Part shown: in pieces, positions 13,381-20,913 of the stretch
Layout: every line of letters begins with the position of its first letter
How positions within the stretch are numbered: position 1 is the first letter of the stretch
NCBI GenBank assembly: GCA_014379165.1
Contig: JACMMG010000058.1
Location: forward strand, 1-25,343
Source: Candidatus Parcubacteria bacterium
GTDB taxonomy: Bacteria > Patescibacteriota > Minisyncoccia > Phycocordibacterales > SBAW01
Reading direction: 5' to 3'
DNA: 25,343 bases
Translations under genes and position numbers: made by a program
Notes under the pieces: generated by a model
The model's input: only the letters and a program-made list of their open reading frames with translations
Told to the model about the DNA's origin: nothing
The model's database searches: none

Positions 13381-15443
13381 TGCCAGTCCCAGCGGTGGTG
13401 TCCCTTGAGGAGCTCCTTACAGTCGGCAATCAAGTTTTGGATCGTTGGCTTATCAGGCAGTGTGTTGTCCTGCGTCAGCGCGATGAAGATGGCAACGATA
13501 TCGATCAGGCAGTTGCTTTTATTCCGTACTACGAAGAATGCAATGGTCGATGTTGCAGAATTTCCTGCCGTATCTTTTGCGGATACAGAGAGCTTGCTGA
13601 GAAATGGCGTTGAAGAATTGAACGTAAGCTTCTGTACCGGGTTTATTCTCTTGCCGTTAAGCCAGTAGGTGCTGGTCGCAATCCCGGATGCATCTGTAAT
13701 AGTTGCCGTTGGGTACACCGTATCTGACCGTTCGTACATGCCGTATTTAAGCGGGTTAGTTATGGTGATTGATGGGCCCTGTGTGTCGGGCGTAGCGGAG
13801 CCGATAGTGAAGGTGCTTGTTGCGTACCCTGTGTTTCCAGAGCTGTCAGTTGCCGAAACCACAAGGGTGGCAGAACCTACAGGTGCTGTAGAAAGGGGAA
13901 GCGGCAAGGCGGGGTTAACCACCGTGTTGTTGAATTTATACGTAGTAGTGGCAATAGACGAAACGTCGGTGATCGTGGCTGCCGGCACTACTGTCGCGGT
14001 CTTCTGGTAGGTGCCGCCATTTTCCGGTGTCGTGATGGTAATTGTCGGTGCGTCGGTGTCGCCTGCGGAAGGTGGGGGGAAGGACACCACAGGCAGATCG
14101 CAAGGGCTTGCTGCAAAAGTAAGTGTGGCCGTACCTGTTTGTCCGGAGCTTATTGTTTCTGTCGTTGAAGTAGCGACTGTGCCTGAAGCGTCAACACAGT
14201 ATGCAGAAAGGCGGTATGAGCCGGTTCCTTTTGTTTCGATACGATATTGACCAGCAATTGGGTTGGGCAGTACCGCATATTCGCTTGCGGAGTTGGAACC
14301 GGAATAGAACGTCCCTGGCACTTCATTTACGGTCGAACTTCCCGGGAAATTTTTGCCGACACGACGATTGTTCGGGTCGGTTATTTTCATATCTACTCCG
14401 CTTGCGGAGAGATTAATATACAGAAGAGAACCGATGTTCTGGGTGGTATTGGCAGTGCCAGTCGGGCTTTGACCGCTCAATAAGGTATAAAGGTATCCTG
14501 CTGCCGCAGTTGGAAGCTGCCAGTGATCTACATGGAACTCCTTGTTAACGGTTGCAAAACCTTCAATACTTACGCGCGGTGTGAATCCGTCTCCGCTGTC
14601 CGCAACTACCGATACAGGTTCTCCATGGGGCCACAGTGGAGATTCTGTAGAAGGCTGAATAATGAATCCAGTTTGTGTCCCCACCGCCTGGTCGTCGGCT
14701 AAGACCGTCGTGAGATGTACATTGCCTGCGATGAGGTTGTCGTTGAAGTTAGTGAGAAGGCCTATGAGATAGGGGTTTTCCGGATAGCCATTTGGATATG
14801 GTATTGGGGTGGGACCCGGCTCAAACAAATAATTATAGAGGGGGAGCATCTCACTTAAGGAGGCAACAGGGGAGAGCGTAATGTAATCGAATGTATTTGC
14901 AAATCCGCCGTCCCGGGCTTTCTCGTCTAGAAACGCCTGAGTGAAACCGTCGGAAAGGGGGTTACCAAAGTTTATTTTTCCGCCTTCGACGGCGAGATAT
15001 GCGCCTGGTGCTCCCAGAAGAGGCGTTCCCAAAAGTACAAGTTGATCGACATCGTCGGCGTATGCGTCGCTGTCGATGTACTGTTGTACAACGTTGCCGC
15101 CTGCTCCGTGGGCAATGACGTCTACCTGCGTACAACCGCAGATTGCTTTTATCTGATCAATCTTGTTGTGGAGAGCCTGTCCGATGGTTATATTTGATTT
15201 CTCCCAATCGTACGGAAAGACAAAGAGCGATTGATTGAGAGTATAGCCGTTGCTTGTAAACGTATCGACAAGATTCTTATACGTATTAAAGACTGGGTCG
15301 GTAACAAGTCCGGTATCGCTTGGCCAGGAAGCAAATACGTCGGGCACAATTACTACAGGGTCGCTGCTTGCCGAGACCGGCATGACCATCACGAGGAACA
15401 AAAATAAAATGGCGGTTGCACCAAGTGCGTTTCTTATATTCAT
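13377..15443 (-). CDS. Secreted lipase-fold protein with Ig-like repeats, nucleophile Ser lost
   Basis: A 688-residue exported protein. Residues 1-25 are a signal peptide ending Ala-Ser-Ala-Ser. Residues 28-330 resemble the LCAT/PGAP1-type alpha/beta-hydrolases: Pro-Tyr-Asp-Trp near 77-80, a nucleophile elbow at 111-116 and Gly-Asp-Gly near 284-286. The elbow reads AHGAGG, so Gly113 replaces the catalytic Ser, while Asp285 and His304 or His307 remain. Residues 465-548 and 552-640 are two similar Ig-like beta domains (each with a Pro-x-Ile-Thr-Ile start and a Ser-Ala-x-Asp-x-x-Gly-Asn signature), followed by a short Cys-containing tail. A -10 box (TATAGT, 15462-15457) gives a leader of only 6-7 nt. 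Probably a surface-binding protein rather than an active esterase. Confidence 0.75.
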   Translation of the reverse strand: MNIRNALGATAILFLFLVMVMPVSASSDPVVIVPDVFASWPSDTGLVTDPVFNTYKNLVDTFTSNGYTLNQSLFVFPYDWEKSNITIGQALHNKIDQIKAICGCTQVDVIAHGAGGNVVQQYIDSDAYADDVDQLVLLGTPLLGAPGAYLAVEGGKINFGNPLSDGFTQAFLDEKARDGGFANTFDYITLSPVASLSEMLPLYNYLFEPGPTPIPYPNGYPENPYLIGLLTNFNDNLIAGNVHLTTVLADDQAVGTQTGFIIQPSTESPLWPHGEPVSVVADSGDGFTPRVSIEGFATVNKEFHVDHWQLPTAAAGYLYTLLSGQSPTGTANTTQNIGSLLYINLSASGVDMKITDPNNRRVGKNFPGSSTVNEVPGTFYSGSNSASEYAVLPNPIAGQYRIETKGTGSYRLSAYCVDASGTVATSTTETISSGQTGTATLTFAASPCDLPVVSFPPPSAGDTDAPTITITTPENGGTYQKTATVVPAATITDVSSIATTTYKFNNTVVNPALPLPLSTAPVGSATLVVSATDSSGNTGYATSTFTIGSATPDTQGPSITITNPLKYGMYERSDTVYPTATITDASGIATSTYWLNGKRINPVQKLTFNSSTPFLSKLSVSAKDTAGNSATSTIAFFVVRNKSNCLIDIVAIFIALTQDNTLPDKPTIQNLIADCKELLKGHHRWDWH

Positions 15444-15645
15444 ATTCTTTAAGAGTACTATAGAATCCTTGATTCAGTAGAAGCTTTCCCCCAGTTGATC
15501 ATGAAAGATTCATCCGCTCTATGCGTCAATGCGTGGGGCAGTTCATCATGTTGAGTAGAGCAAAAGCTAGGGCGACACTGCTTAGGCTTTTCTTCTTCTG
15601 AACGGATGGTAGGGGCATGTACGTCATCAATAATGGAGTTGTGTC

Positions 15646-16002
15646 ATGTTTGTACGGCTTTTGGCCGTTGTGGTCGTTTGGACGATTCTTCCTGTCTCAC
15701 CAATTCGCGCCGCTGAAGTGATGGTTGCGAGCTGGTACGACTGTTGCAATCCCGAGACTGCAAACAACATTCCCTTCGATAAGAACAATCCCCACATTGC
15801 GGCGCACAAGACGCTGCCGTTCGGGACAGAGCTTTTGCTCAGGCGCAGAAACATGCGGGTGTGCGTGGAGATACAAGACAGGGGTCCATTCGTCGAGGGA
15901 CGCGACCTTGATCTGACCGAAGCCGGCGCTATCGCACTCGGTTTCAAAAAGGACGGCATCGCTACCCTTGGAGTAGTGGTAACAGATTGTCTCAAGGATT
16001 GA
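15646..16002 (+). CDS. Secreted RlpA-like double-psi beta-barrel protein
   Basis: A 118-residue exported protein. Residues 1-22 form a signal peptide ending Ile-Arg-Ala-Ala. The mature part shows the RlpA pattern: Ala-Ser-Trp-Tyr-Asp near 28-32, Ala-Ala-His-Lys-Thr-Leu-Pro-Phe-Gly-Thr near 52-61, and Asp-Arg-Gly-Pro-Phe...Arg-Asp-Leu-Asp-Leu near 78-89. Related proteins bind or cleave denuded peptidoglycan; the Asp in the last motif is the likely catalytic one. Four Cys may form disulphides. It has an SD (GGAG, 7 nt from ATG 15646), unlike the core genes. The 202-nt gap upstream shows only small inverted repeats and no clear promoter. Confidence 0.8.
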   Translation: MFVRLLAVVVVWTILPVSPIRAAEVMVASWYDCCNPETANNIPFDKNNPHIAAHKTLPFGTELLLRRRNMRVCVEIQDRGPFVEGRDLDLTEAGAIALGFKKDGIATLGVVVTDCLKD

Positions 16003-16008
16003 GACCAT

Positions 16009-16045
16009 GCGGGCGCCCTTAGAATGGGTGCCCGCCTTTCTTTTT
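16009..16045 (+). terminator. Intrinsic terminator
   Basis: GCGGGCGCCC (16009-16018), 7-nt loop, GGGTGCCCGC (16026-16035, one G-U pair), then CTTTCTTTTT. Confidence 0.95.
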
Positions 16046-16084
16046 AAAAGTTGTTGTTCACCCTCCGCTCACCTTTTAGGCGGC

Positions 16085-16090
16085 TATAAT
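16085..16090 (+). promoter_or_regulatory. -10 box for leaderless sugar-dehydrogenase gene
   Basis: Perfect TATAAT, 6 nt before ATG 16097. No clear -35. This decides the start: a longer in-frame start at 16007 would sit inside the preceding terminator. Confidence 0.65.
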
Positions 16091-16096
16091 GACCCC

Positions 16097-17371
16097 ATGC
16101 AAAAAAACTATTTTGGAATAGTGGCACTTGTGGTGCTAGTCGGCGTACTTGTAGGAGGATACTTTGCATACCAATACGTTAAATTTCATCCACCCGCGTT
16201 TCTTATAAAACTTTTAACCGCGACCAAGCCTCCACCACCTTTGCCCATAGGGGACGCGGCACCGCTTACGGTGCCCGAAGGCTTTTCTGCAACTATTTTT
16301 GCACGCGATGTTTCTGGTGCGCGCGTTATGACGCGCGACCCCAAGGGAACAATGCTTGTTTCACAAACCGGGGAAGGGAAGGTAGTGGCACTTCCAGACC
16401 TCGACAGCGACGGTAAAGCCGACAAAGTAGTAACCGTTCTTGAAAATCTAAAACAGCCGCACGGTATCGTTGTGACCTGCCCGAGCACAGGCAATGCAAG
16501 CGCCGACCTGCCTGACCGGCAGGCAGGTCAAGATGGATGTGTGCTCTATGTTGCAGAAACCGGAGAACTCAAAGTTTACACATACGACGCCGACACCTAT
16601 ACGGCCACATATCAAAAAATACTTACAACATTCCCAACGGGAAGCGGTCATTTTACTCGCACTCTTTTGCTTGAACCCTCTGGCACGAAGCTCCTCGCAG
16701 CCATAGGCTCTTCATGCAACAGCTGCGAAGAGGAAGACGCGAGACGCGCGAGGATTCAAGAAATAGATCTTTTGAGCGGAGCGATGACATCTTTTGCAAC
16801 GGGTTTGCGCAACAGTGTGTTTATGGCATTCCACCCTGTAACTGGTGCCGTGTGGGCAACGGAGAACAGCCGTGATCTTATCGGTGATGACATCCCGCCA
16901 GATGAAATAAATGTTATCGAAAAAGGAAAAGATTATGGTTGGCCGCTTTGTTACGGGCAAAATGTTCACGACACCGACTTCGACAAGAGCACACAAAATC
17001 CCTGTACTGACAAAACTCCTGCACGTATAGATTTGCAAGCACATTCGGCAGCACTTGGCCTAGCCTTTGTACCGGAAGAAGGCTGGCCTGAAGAATATTG
17101 GCACGACATTATAGTTGCCTACCATGGCTCATGGAACCGCTCTGAGCCAACAGGATATAAAGTAGTACGTTTTGATTTCAGTAACGACGGAATCTTGCTG
17201 GATCAATTCCCGACCGACTTCATAACCGGTTTTTTGCCAGAAGGTGGGGATGAGAACAGTGCCATAGGCCGCCCTGTTGGTGTGATGGCGGAGCCGGGCG
17301 GGGTGGTTTATATATCTGACGACCATGCAGGGGCGATATATAAAATAGCGCTTACGCAAGAAGCAATGTAA
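16097..17371 (+). CDS. Membrane-anchored sorbosone/aldose dehydrogenase-like beta-propeller
   Basis: A 424-residue protein with one N-terminal membrane anchor (residues 6-25) and an extracytoplasmic six-bladed propeller of the PQQ-dependent glucose/sorbosone dehydrogenase family. Landmarks are Val-Pro-Glu-Gly-Phe near 56-60, Leu-Lys-Gln-Pro-His-Gly-Ile near 118-124, Thr-Gly-Leu-Arg-Asn near 235-239, Pro-Pro-Asp-Glu-Ile-Asn and Tyr-Gly-Trp-Pro near 268-283, Ala-Tyr-His-Gly-Ser-Trp-Asn-Arg near 341-348, and Arg-Pro-Val-Gly near 393. The His-Gly-Ser-Trp segment is the family's cofactor and catalytic region. A 25-bp palindrome is inserted in frame (16505-16529), adding an Asp-Leu-Pro-Asp-Arg-Gln-Ala-Gly loop. 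Whether PQQ is available is unknown; the gene is leaderless. Confidence 0.85.
   Translation: MQKNYFGIVALVVLVGVLVGGYFAYQYVKFHPPAFLIKLLTATKPPPPLPIGDAAPLTVPEGFSATIFARDVSGARVMTRDPKGTMLVSQTGEGKVVALPDLDSDGKADKVVTVLENLKQPHGIVVTCPSTGNASADLPDRQAGQDGCVLYVAETGELKVYTYDADTYTATYQKILTTFPTGSGHFTRTLLLEPSGTKLLAAIGSSCNSCEEEDARRARIQEIDLLSGAMTSFATGLRNSVFMAFHPVTGAVWATENSRDLIGDDIPPDEINVIEKGKDYGWPLCYGQNVHDTDFDKSTQNPCTDKTPARIDLQAHSAALGLAFVPEEGWPEEYWHDIIVAYHGSWNRSEPTGYKVVRFDFSNDGILLDQFPTDFITGFLPEGGDENSAIGRPVGVMAEPGGVVYISDDHAGAIYKIALTQEAM
16505..16529. repeat. 25-bp palindromic repeat inside a coding region
   Basis: GACCTGCCTG (16505-16514), centre ACCGG, CAGGCAGGTC (16520-16529). It is in frame and codes for a polar loop with no counterpart in the family. 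The sequence type resembles the short palindromes that recur in many CPR genomes; this is from memory, not a search. Confidence 0.7.
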
Positions 17372-17382
17372 AAGCCCTGCTC

Positions 17383-17439
17383 TAATAATTCATATAGACT
17401 TCAGCCCGCTAGGCTACGCTGACGGCATTATTAATTTTT
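17383..17439 (+). terminator. Long-stem terminator
   Basis: TAATAAT (17383-17389) pairs with ATTATTA (17427-17433); inner CAGC/GCTG and AGCC/GGCT stems; followed by five T (17435-17439). Confidence 0.55.
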
Positions 17440-17446
17440 GAAAACT

Positions 17447-17737
17447 ATGACCACTGTTGTAAATAATCCAGGTCCCGCTACGGTTGAACGCACTGATGGA
17501 ACTGCCGGCTGGGCGGTCGCCGTCATAATCCTTTTAATTATCATAGGTGCTGGTGCATTCGTATGGACAAGGTACTATCGCGGTGCAGCAGCCCCGGCCG
17601 CGGCCCCAAGCTCAACTGGCGGAGATAATATTAATGTGACCATTCCTGCACCAAGCGGTGGAGGTGGGGCAGGAGCCGGAGCGGGTGCTGAAGGAAGTGC
17701 GGGAGGAGGTGGCGCAGCTCCTGCACCAGCGCAATAA
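17447..17737 (+). CDS. Small membrane protein with Gly/Ala/Pro-rich tail
   Basis: A 96-residue protein: about 20 polar residues, one long hydrophobic helix (about residues 23-43, Val-Ala-Val-Ile-Ile-Leu-Leu-Ile-Ile), Arg-Tyr-Tyr-Arg, then a low-complexity tail of Ala, Pro, Ser and especially Gly up to the end. The tail looks disordered and probably faces outward. No family recognised; single-helix proteins with such tails are common in CPR genomes. ATG 17447 is preferred over the in-frame TTG at 17438. It is flanked by terminators on both sides, so it forms its own transcript. Confidence 0.65.
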   Translation: MTTVVNNPGPATVERTDGTAGWAVAVIILLIIIGAGAFVWTRYYRGAAAPAAAPSSTGGDNINVTIPAPSGGGGAGAGAGAEGSAGGGGAAPAPAQ

Positions 17738-17756
17738 AATTGATGAAATAGAGAAC

Positions 17757-17788
17757 AAAAAACTACTGAGCTCCCTCAGTAGTTTTTT
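17757..17788. terminator. Intrinsic terminator
   Basis: AAAAAACTACTGAG (17757-17770), loop CTCC, CTCAGTAGTTTTTT (17775-17788), symmetrical A and T tails. Confidence 0.95.
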
Positions 17789-17802
17789 GTAATAAATCTC
17801 AG

Positions 17803-17831
17803 TTGCAATGAGTTAGTACGGCGGGTAGTAT
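17803..17831 (+). promoter_or_regulatory. Promoter of the radical SAM gene
   Basis: TTGCAA (17803-17808), 17-nt spacer, TAGTAT (17826-17831). Predicted start near 17838, followed by a leader of about 40 nt with the SD AGGAGG (17862-17867). Confidence 0.65.
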
Positions 17832-17877
17832 GCCCTTGGATACAAAGCACAATTCTGTCTTAGGAGGCAATAGAGCC

Positions 17878-18605
17878 ATGCAAGATGTGTATTCTAAGGC
17901 TAAGCTAGCCTTCCATTCTGCTGCGCTCCAGAGCATTCGTTCAGGAGAGCAACAGCCACCAATTGTTGTGCACTGGTTTCCGACTAACGTCTGCAACCAG
18001 GCATGCGTCTTCTGCACGTTTGGGTCGGGTCCAGACCGCCTTCGTGCGAAGATTCTCAACCGGCGTAAGGAGCGCTGGAAGAATCAACAGCTCGCTGACC
18101 CACATGCGGTCATGCCGAAGGAGAAGATGCTCGAAACCGTCCACTGTCTAAAAGAGATAGGCGTCAAAGCCATTCAGATTAGTGGGGGAGGAGAGCCAGT
18201 GGCGTATCCGTTCTTTGACGAGATGGTGAGTGCAATCACTGCCGCAGGGATGGAGTTTGGTTTGGTCACGAACGGGACTCTCATCAATCATGTCAAGGCG
18301 GAACTTATCGGCTCCCTTGGTTTTGTGTGGGCCCGCGTCAGCATTGATGCTGGCAATCAAGGCGACTACAAGCGGGTGCGTAATGTGTCCGCAGGTCACT
18401 GGAGTCGTGCATGGAAGTCGGTTTCGCTTTTGGCACGTGAACGTGTTCGCGCAGGCCATCATCCTGAAGCATCGGTTGGGGTCGGCTACGTCGTTGACCG
18501 AGACAATTGGGGCGTAATGTTGAAGCTCTGCAGCTGATGGCAGACCTAAACTATGCAGACGAAGCCTTGCTGCAGGAACGGCCAGAACATCTCAACTTTA
18601 TTTAG
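17878..18605 (+). pseudogene. Radical SAM protein, frameshifted near the C-terminus
   Basis: ATG 17878 follows the SD AGGAGG. The cluster motif is Cys39-x3-Cys43-x2-Cys46, and Ser-Gly-Gly-Gly-Glu-Pro near residue 105 is the SAM-binding GGE motif; Val-Ser-Ile-Asp-Ala and Gly-Val-Gly-Tyr-Val-Val continue the barrel. The frame stops at 18535-18537. In the -1 frame the sequence goes on sensibly from about 18513 (Asn-Val-Glu-Ala-Leu-Gln-Leu-Met-Ala-Asp-Leu) to TAG 18603-18605, so one base seems to be missing near 18511-18515. Even joined, it has about 242 residues, short for a complete radical SAM enzyme. Decay, a sequencing error and programmed frameshifting are all possible. The reaction cannot be named. 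Confidence 0.75.
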
Positions 18606-18625
18606 TCTCCGTCCTAGAGATACTG

Positions 18626-18651
18626 CCGCGGCCCTAGAGTCGCGGTTTTTT
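18626..18651 (+). terminator. Intrinsic terminator
   Basis: CCGCG (18626-18630), 10-nt loop, CGCGG (18641-18645), then six T. It closes the radical SAM unit. Confidence 0.8.
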
Positions 18652-18664
18652 CTTTTCATAGGAG

Positions 18665-18670
18665 TATACT
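18665..18670 (+). promoter_or_regulatory. -10 box for leaderless Nudix gene
   Basis: TATACT, 6 nt before ATG 18677. The -35 position is T-rich but not a good match. Confidence 0.55.
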
Positions 18671-18676
18671 TTTGTA

Positions 18677-19108
18677 ATGCAAGAGCGGTTTAAGTTGGTT
18701 CCTTGCGGATATGTGTTTCTCGTACGGGACAACAAAATTTTACTTGGTCGGCGCAGGAATACCGGTTACAAAGACGGAGAATATGGCTTGCCCGCGGGGC
18801 ATATAGAAGACGGCGAAACTTTTAAAGAGGGGGCTGCTCGCGAGGCAAAAGAGGAGGCTGGTGTAGAGATCCTGCCGGAAGATCTTGAACTTAAAGTTGT
18901 TATGCAGCGAAAGGGTGGTGCCCGTATCGACTTGTTTTTTGAGCCGAAGAAGTGGAGCGGGGAAGTGGTAAACGGCGAGCCTGAAAAATGCGACGACCTT
19001 AGTTGGTTTCCGATAGACAGCTTGCCAGCAAATACTATGGACTATATGCGAGAGGCAATTGAGTGTTGGCAAAATGGGACTTTTTATTCGGAGGTGGGGT
19101 GGGAATAA
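18677..19108 (+). CDS. Nudix hydrolase
   Basis: A 143-residue Nudix protein that hydrolyses a nucleoside diphosphate linked to another moiety. The Nudix box GX5EX7REUXEEXGU runs from Gly41 to Val63, with Glu47, Arg55, Glu56, Glu59 and Glu60 in place. The Gly-Arg-Arg-Arg segment before it and Trp-Phe-Pro-Ile near 115 suggest an MTH1/NUDT-like or dNTP/NADH pyrophosphatase group, but the substrate cannot be told. The start is fixed by the leaderless geometry. The purK promoter lies just after its stop codon. Confidence 0.9.
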   Translation: MQERFKLVPCGYVFLVRDNKILLGRRRNTGYKDGEYGLPAGHIEDGETFKEGAAREAKEEAGVEILPEDLELKVVMQRKGGARIDLFFEPKKWSGEVVNGEPEKCDDLSWFPIDSLPANTMDYMREAIECWQNGTFYSEVGWE

Positions 19109-19116
19109 AAAACTCT

Positions 19117-19145
19117 TTGACTACAGGATTTTGCACTGCTATACC
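19117..19145 (+). promoter_or_regulatory. Promoter of the purK-like gene
   Basis: TTGACT (19117-19122), 17-nt spacer, TATACC (19140-19145). Predicted start near 19152; the leader of about 45 nt contains the SD GGAAGGAGAG. Confidence 0.75.
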
Positions 19146-19196
19146 GTACGCAGGACAATTGGTCTTTATGGCCAGCAGTTGGAAGGAGAGTTTCAG

Positions 19197-20333
19197 ATGC
19201 CGAACGGTAAAGTGATTGCTCCGGGCGCCGTTATTGGCATCCTCGGAGACGGGCAGCTTGGCAAGATGATTGCCATGGCGGCTGCAAGACTTGGTTACAA
19301 GGTGGCAGTGCTTGGCCCTATCGGGCGCGAAAGCCCGGCAGGACAGGTGGCGTACTGGGCGGAAGCCTGGGGACCAAATGCGCAGGTAGAGGACGAGCAG
19401 TTTGAGAGATTCTGCTCGCTCGTCGCCGTCGTTCTCATCGAGTGGGAGAACGTTCCTGTCGGGCTGCTGGAGCGTATTGAAGCGAGAGGCATTCCGGTGC
19501 GACCGAGCTCGAAAGTGCTCGCGGTCGCACAGGATCGCCTGCTTGAAAAGAAACTCGCACGAGAGCTCGACATCGGGGAAACGATGCTTCTTTCGATTGA
19601 GAAGGGTTACGATCTCCTCAACGGACGGGGCGATCGGACACAAGACTGGCCTTTCGAAACCATCCTCAAGACCCGGCGCGCCGGCTACGACGGTAAGGGG
19701 CAGGCCCGCATACCCGCCGGTGGTTCGGTGGGGGATGCGTGGACCAAGCTGGGGAACGTGCCATGTATTTTGGAGCAGGTCGTCGATTTTATTGGCGAGG
19801 TCTCTGTAATCGTTGCCCGACGGGAGGATGGAGAAACTGCCATCTACGGGCCGTTCCAAAATACGCACCGTGATGGGATTCTGCGGCTCACGCAGTACCC
19901 GATCTCAGGCGGCCCGATGTACGATCTTCGCGACTCAATCAGAGAGCAGGGGTACGCGGCAGCAAGGAAACTTACCGAGTATCTGCGGGTGGACGGACTT
20001 CTCGCAGTCGAGTTTTTCGTCACCAAGGAGGGCTACGTCCTCTTCAACGAGATGGCACCGCGGCCGCACAATTCTGGCCACCTCACGATCGAATGCTGCG
20101 ACACGAGTCAGTTCGAGCAGTACGTGCGTGCTGCTTGCAATTTGCCCTTGGGTTCGACCCATTGTCACTCCCCAGGCGAAATGCTTAACATCCTGGGGTC
20201 GGAAGCAAATGACTGGCTCAGGAGGGTCGGCGAAGATCGCCTCGCAGTACACCTCTATGGCAAGGGCGAAGCGAAGCCCGGTCGTAAGATGGGACACACC
20301 ACAATTACGGCGTTTGCCCCCAACGACGAGTGA
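19197..20333 (+). CDS. purK: N5-carboxyaminoimidazole ribonucleotide synthase-like ATP-grasp protein
   Basis: A 378-residue ATP-grasp protein matching PurK, which carboxylates AIR to N5-CAIR in purine synthesis. The N-terminal Gly-Ile-Leu-Gly-Asp-Gly-Gln-Leu-Gly-Lys-Met is the PurK signature; Lys-Thr-Arg-Arg-Ala-Gly-Tyr-Asp-Gly-Lys-Gly near 157-167 and Asn-Glu-Met-Ala-Pro-Arg-Pro-His-Asn-Ser-Gly-His near 285-296 are the ATP-grasp and substrate motifs. ATG 19197 is set by the SD 6-7 nt upstream; a longer frame from 19059 overlaps the Nudix gene and precedes the promoter. No purE or other purine gene is nearby, and many CPR bacteria lack the pathway, so it may be acquired or act on another imidazole or amine. 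Its GC content is higher than that of the core genes. Confidence 0.88.
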   Translation: MPNGKVIAPGAVIGILGDGQLGKMIAMAAARLGYKVAVLGPIGRESPAGQVAYWAEAWGPNAQVEDEQFERFCSLVAVVLIEWENVPVGLLERIEARGIPVRPSSKVLAVAQDRLLEKKLARELDIGETMLLSIEKGYDLLNGRGDRTQDWPFETILKTRRAGYDGKGQARIPAGGSVGDAWTKLGNVPCILEQVVDFIGEVSVIVARREDGETAIYGPFQNTHRDGILRLTQYPISGGPMYDLRDSIREQGYAAARKLTEYLRVDGLLAVEFFVTKEGYVLFNEMAPRPHNSGHLTIECCDTSQFEQYVRAACNLPLGSTHCHSPGEMLNILGSEANDWLRRVGEDRLAVHLYGKGEAKPGRKMGHTTITAFAPNDE

Positions 20334-20341
20334 CAATACAC

Positions 20342-20375
20342 AGCGCGACCTGACAAAGGCCGTGCTGGTTTTTTT
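20342..20375 (+). terminator. Intrinsic terminator after purK
   Basis: AGCGCGACC (20342-20350), loop TGACAAA, GGCCGTGCT (20358-20366; one mismatch and one G-U pair), then GG and seven T. Confidence 0.75.
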
Positions 20376-20407
20376 GATGAAAATATAAGCTCAGTAATTT
20401 TTGAAAT

Positions 20408-20446
20408 AAAAAGCCGCCCGACGAACTGGCCGTCGGGCGTGGTGGT
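20408..20446 (-). terminator. Terminator, copy 1 of an identical 39-nt sequence
   Basis: On the minus strand CGCCCGAC and GTCGGGCG form the stem around a 9-nt loop, followed by GCTTTTTATTT. All 39 nt are identical to 22273-22311. It ends the gene at 20460. Confidence 0.9.
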
Positions 20447-20459
20447 GGTGGGAACGACA

Positions 20460-20828
20460 CTAGTCCTCTTCGGTGTCCGAGCCGTAGGAGGTGGCTGCGA
20501 GTATTGGCCACACATAGTAGGTGGTGCCGGCGTCCAGATGTGCTTTGACCACTTCTTGGATTGCCCGGCGTCTCGTCTTGAGGCTCGCGAGATTCTCCCC
20601 ACGGCGACTCGGATAGTCGTGAGCGAGAACGCGGATGTTGAGATCCTTAACGTTCTTGTCGTAAGGACCAACCTCGCTCACCTCGATCATGATGTCCGAA
20701 GGCGGAAGTCTGCCGCCTTCCTCGCAGGTAAGTGCCTTAGCCACGACGATGGTGAGAGCCTCCGTGATGAGATCGAGATCCTTGTCGTCGATCTTCGAAG
20801 ATCTGCGTCGAACTTTAACGAGCGGCAT
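20460..20828 (-). CDS. Tautomerase-superfamily-like protein
   Basis: A 122-residue protein. ATG 20828 is chosen from the SD AGGAG 9 nt upstream. With Met removed it begins Pro-Leu-Val-Lys-Val, like 4-oxalocrotonate tautomerases and MIF-type proteins, where Pro1 is the catalytic base. A strand, then a helix (about residues 16-35, ending Val-Val-Ala-Lys-Ala-Leu), then a second strand Asp-Ile-Met-Ile-Glu-Val match the beta-alpha-beta unit. The second half (Asn-Ile-Arg-Val-Leu-Ala-His-Asp-Tyr-Pro, another helix) may be a degenerate second unit. The acidic tail ends in Thr-Glu-Glu-Asp. The assignment rests on pattern only. It has its own promoter and terminator. Confidence 0.5.
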   Translation of the reverse strand: MPLVKVRRRSSKIDDKDLDLITEALTIVVAKALTCEEGGRLPPSDIMIEVSEVGPYDKNVKDLNIRVLAHDYPSRRGENLASLKTRRRAIQEVVKAHLDAGTTYYVWPILAATSYGSDTEED

Positions 20829-20865
20829 GGCCGTAATCTCCTGTGCGGGAATGGTACCCGGCATA

Positions 20866-20894
20866 GTTCTATCACCGATTGACAAAATACTCAA
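20866..20894 (-). promoter_or_regulatory. Promoter of the tautomerase-like gene
   Basis: On the minus strand TTGAGT (20894-20889), 17-nt spacer, TAGAAC (20871-20866). It overlaps a promoter on the plus strand (20879-20907). Confidence 0.5.
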
Positions 20895-20907
20895 GATGTG
20901 CAATCAT
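20879..20907 (+). promoter_or_regulatory. Promoter for a leaderless small gene
   Basis: TTGACA (20879-20884), 17-nt spacer ending TGC, AATCAT (20902-20907), then 6 nt to ATG 20914. The -35 is perfect and the -10 weak, but an extended TGn is present. Confidence 0.5.
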
Positions 20908-20913
20908 GCAGAC

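Noticed and set aside
13405..14483. Several plus-strand frames opposite the lipase-fold gene
   Set aside because: They mirror the Ser/Thr-rich codons of the minus-strand gene and show no independent features.
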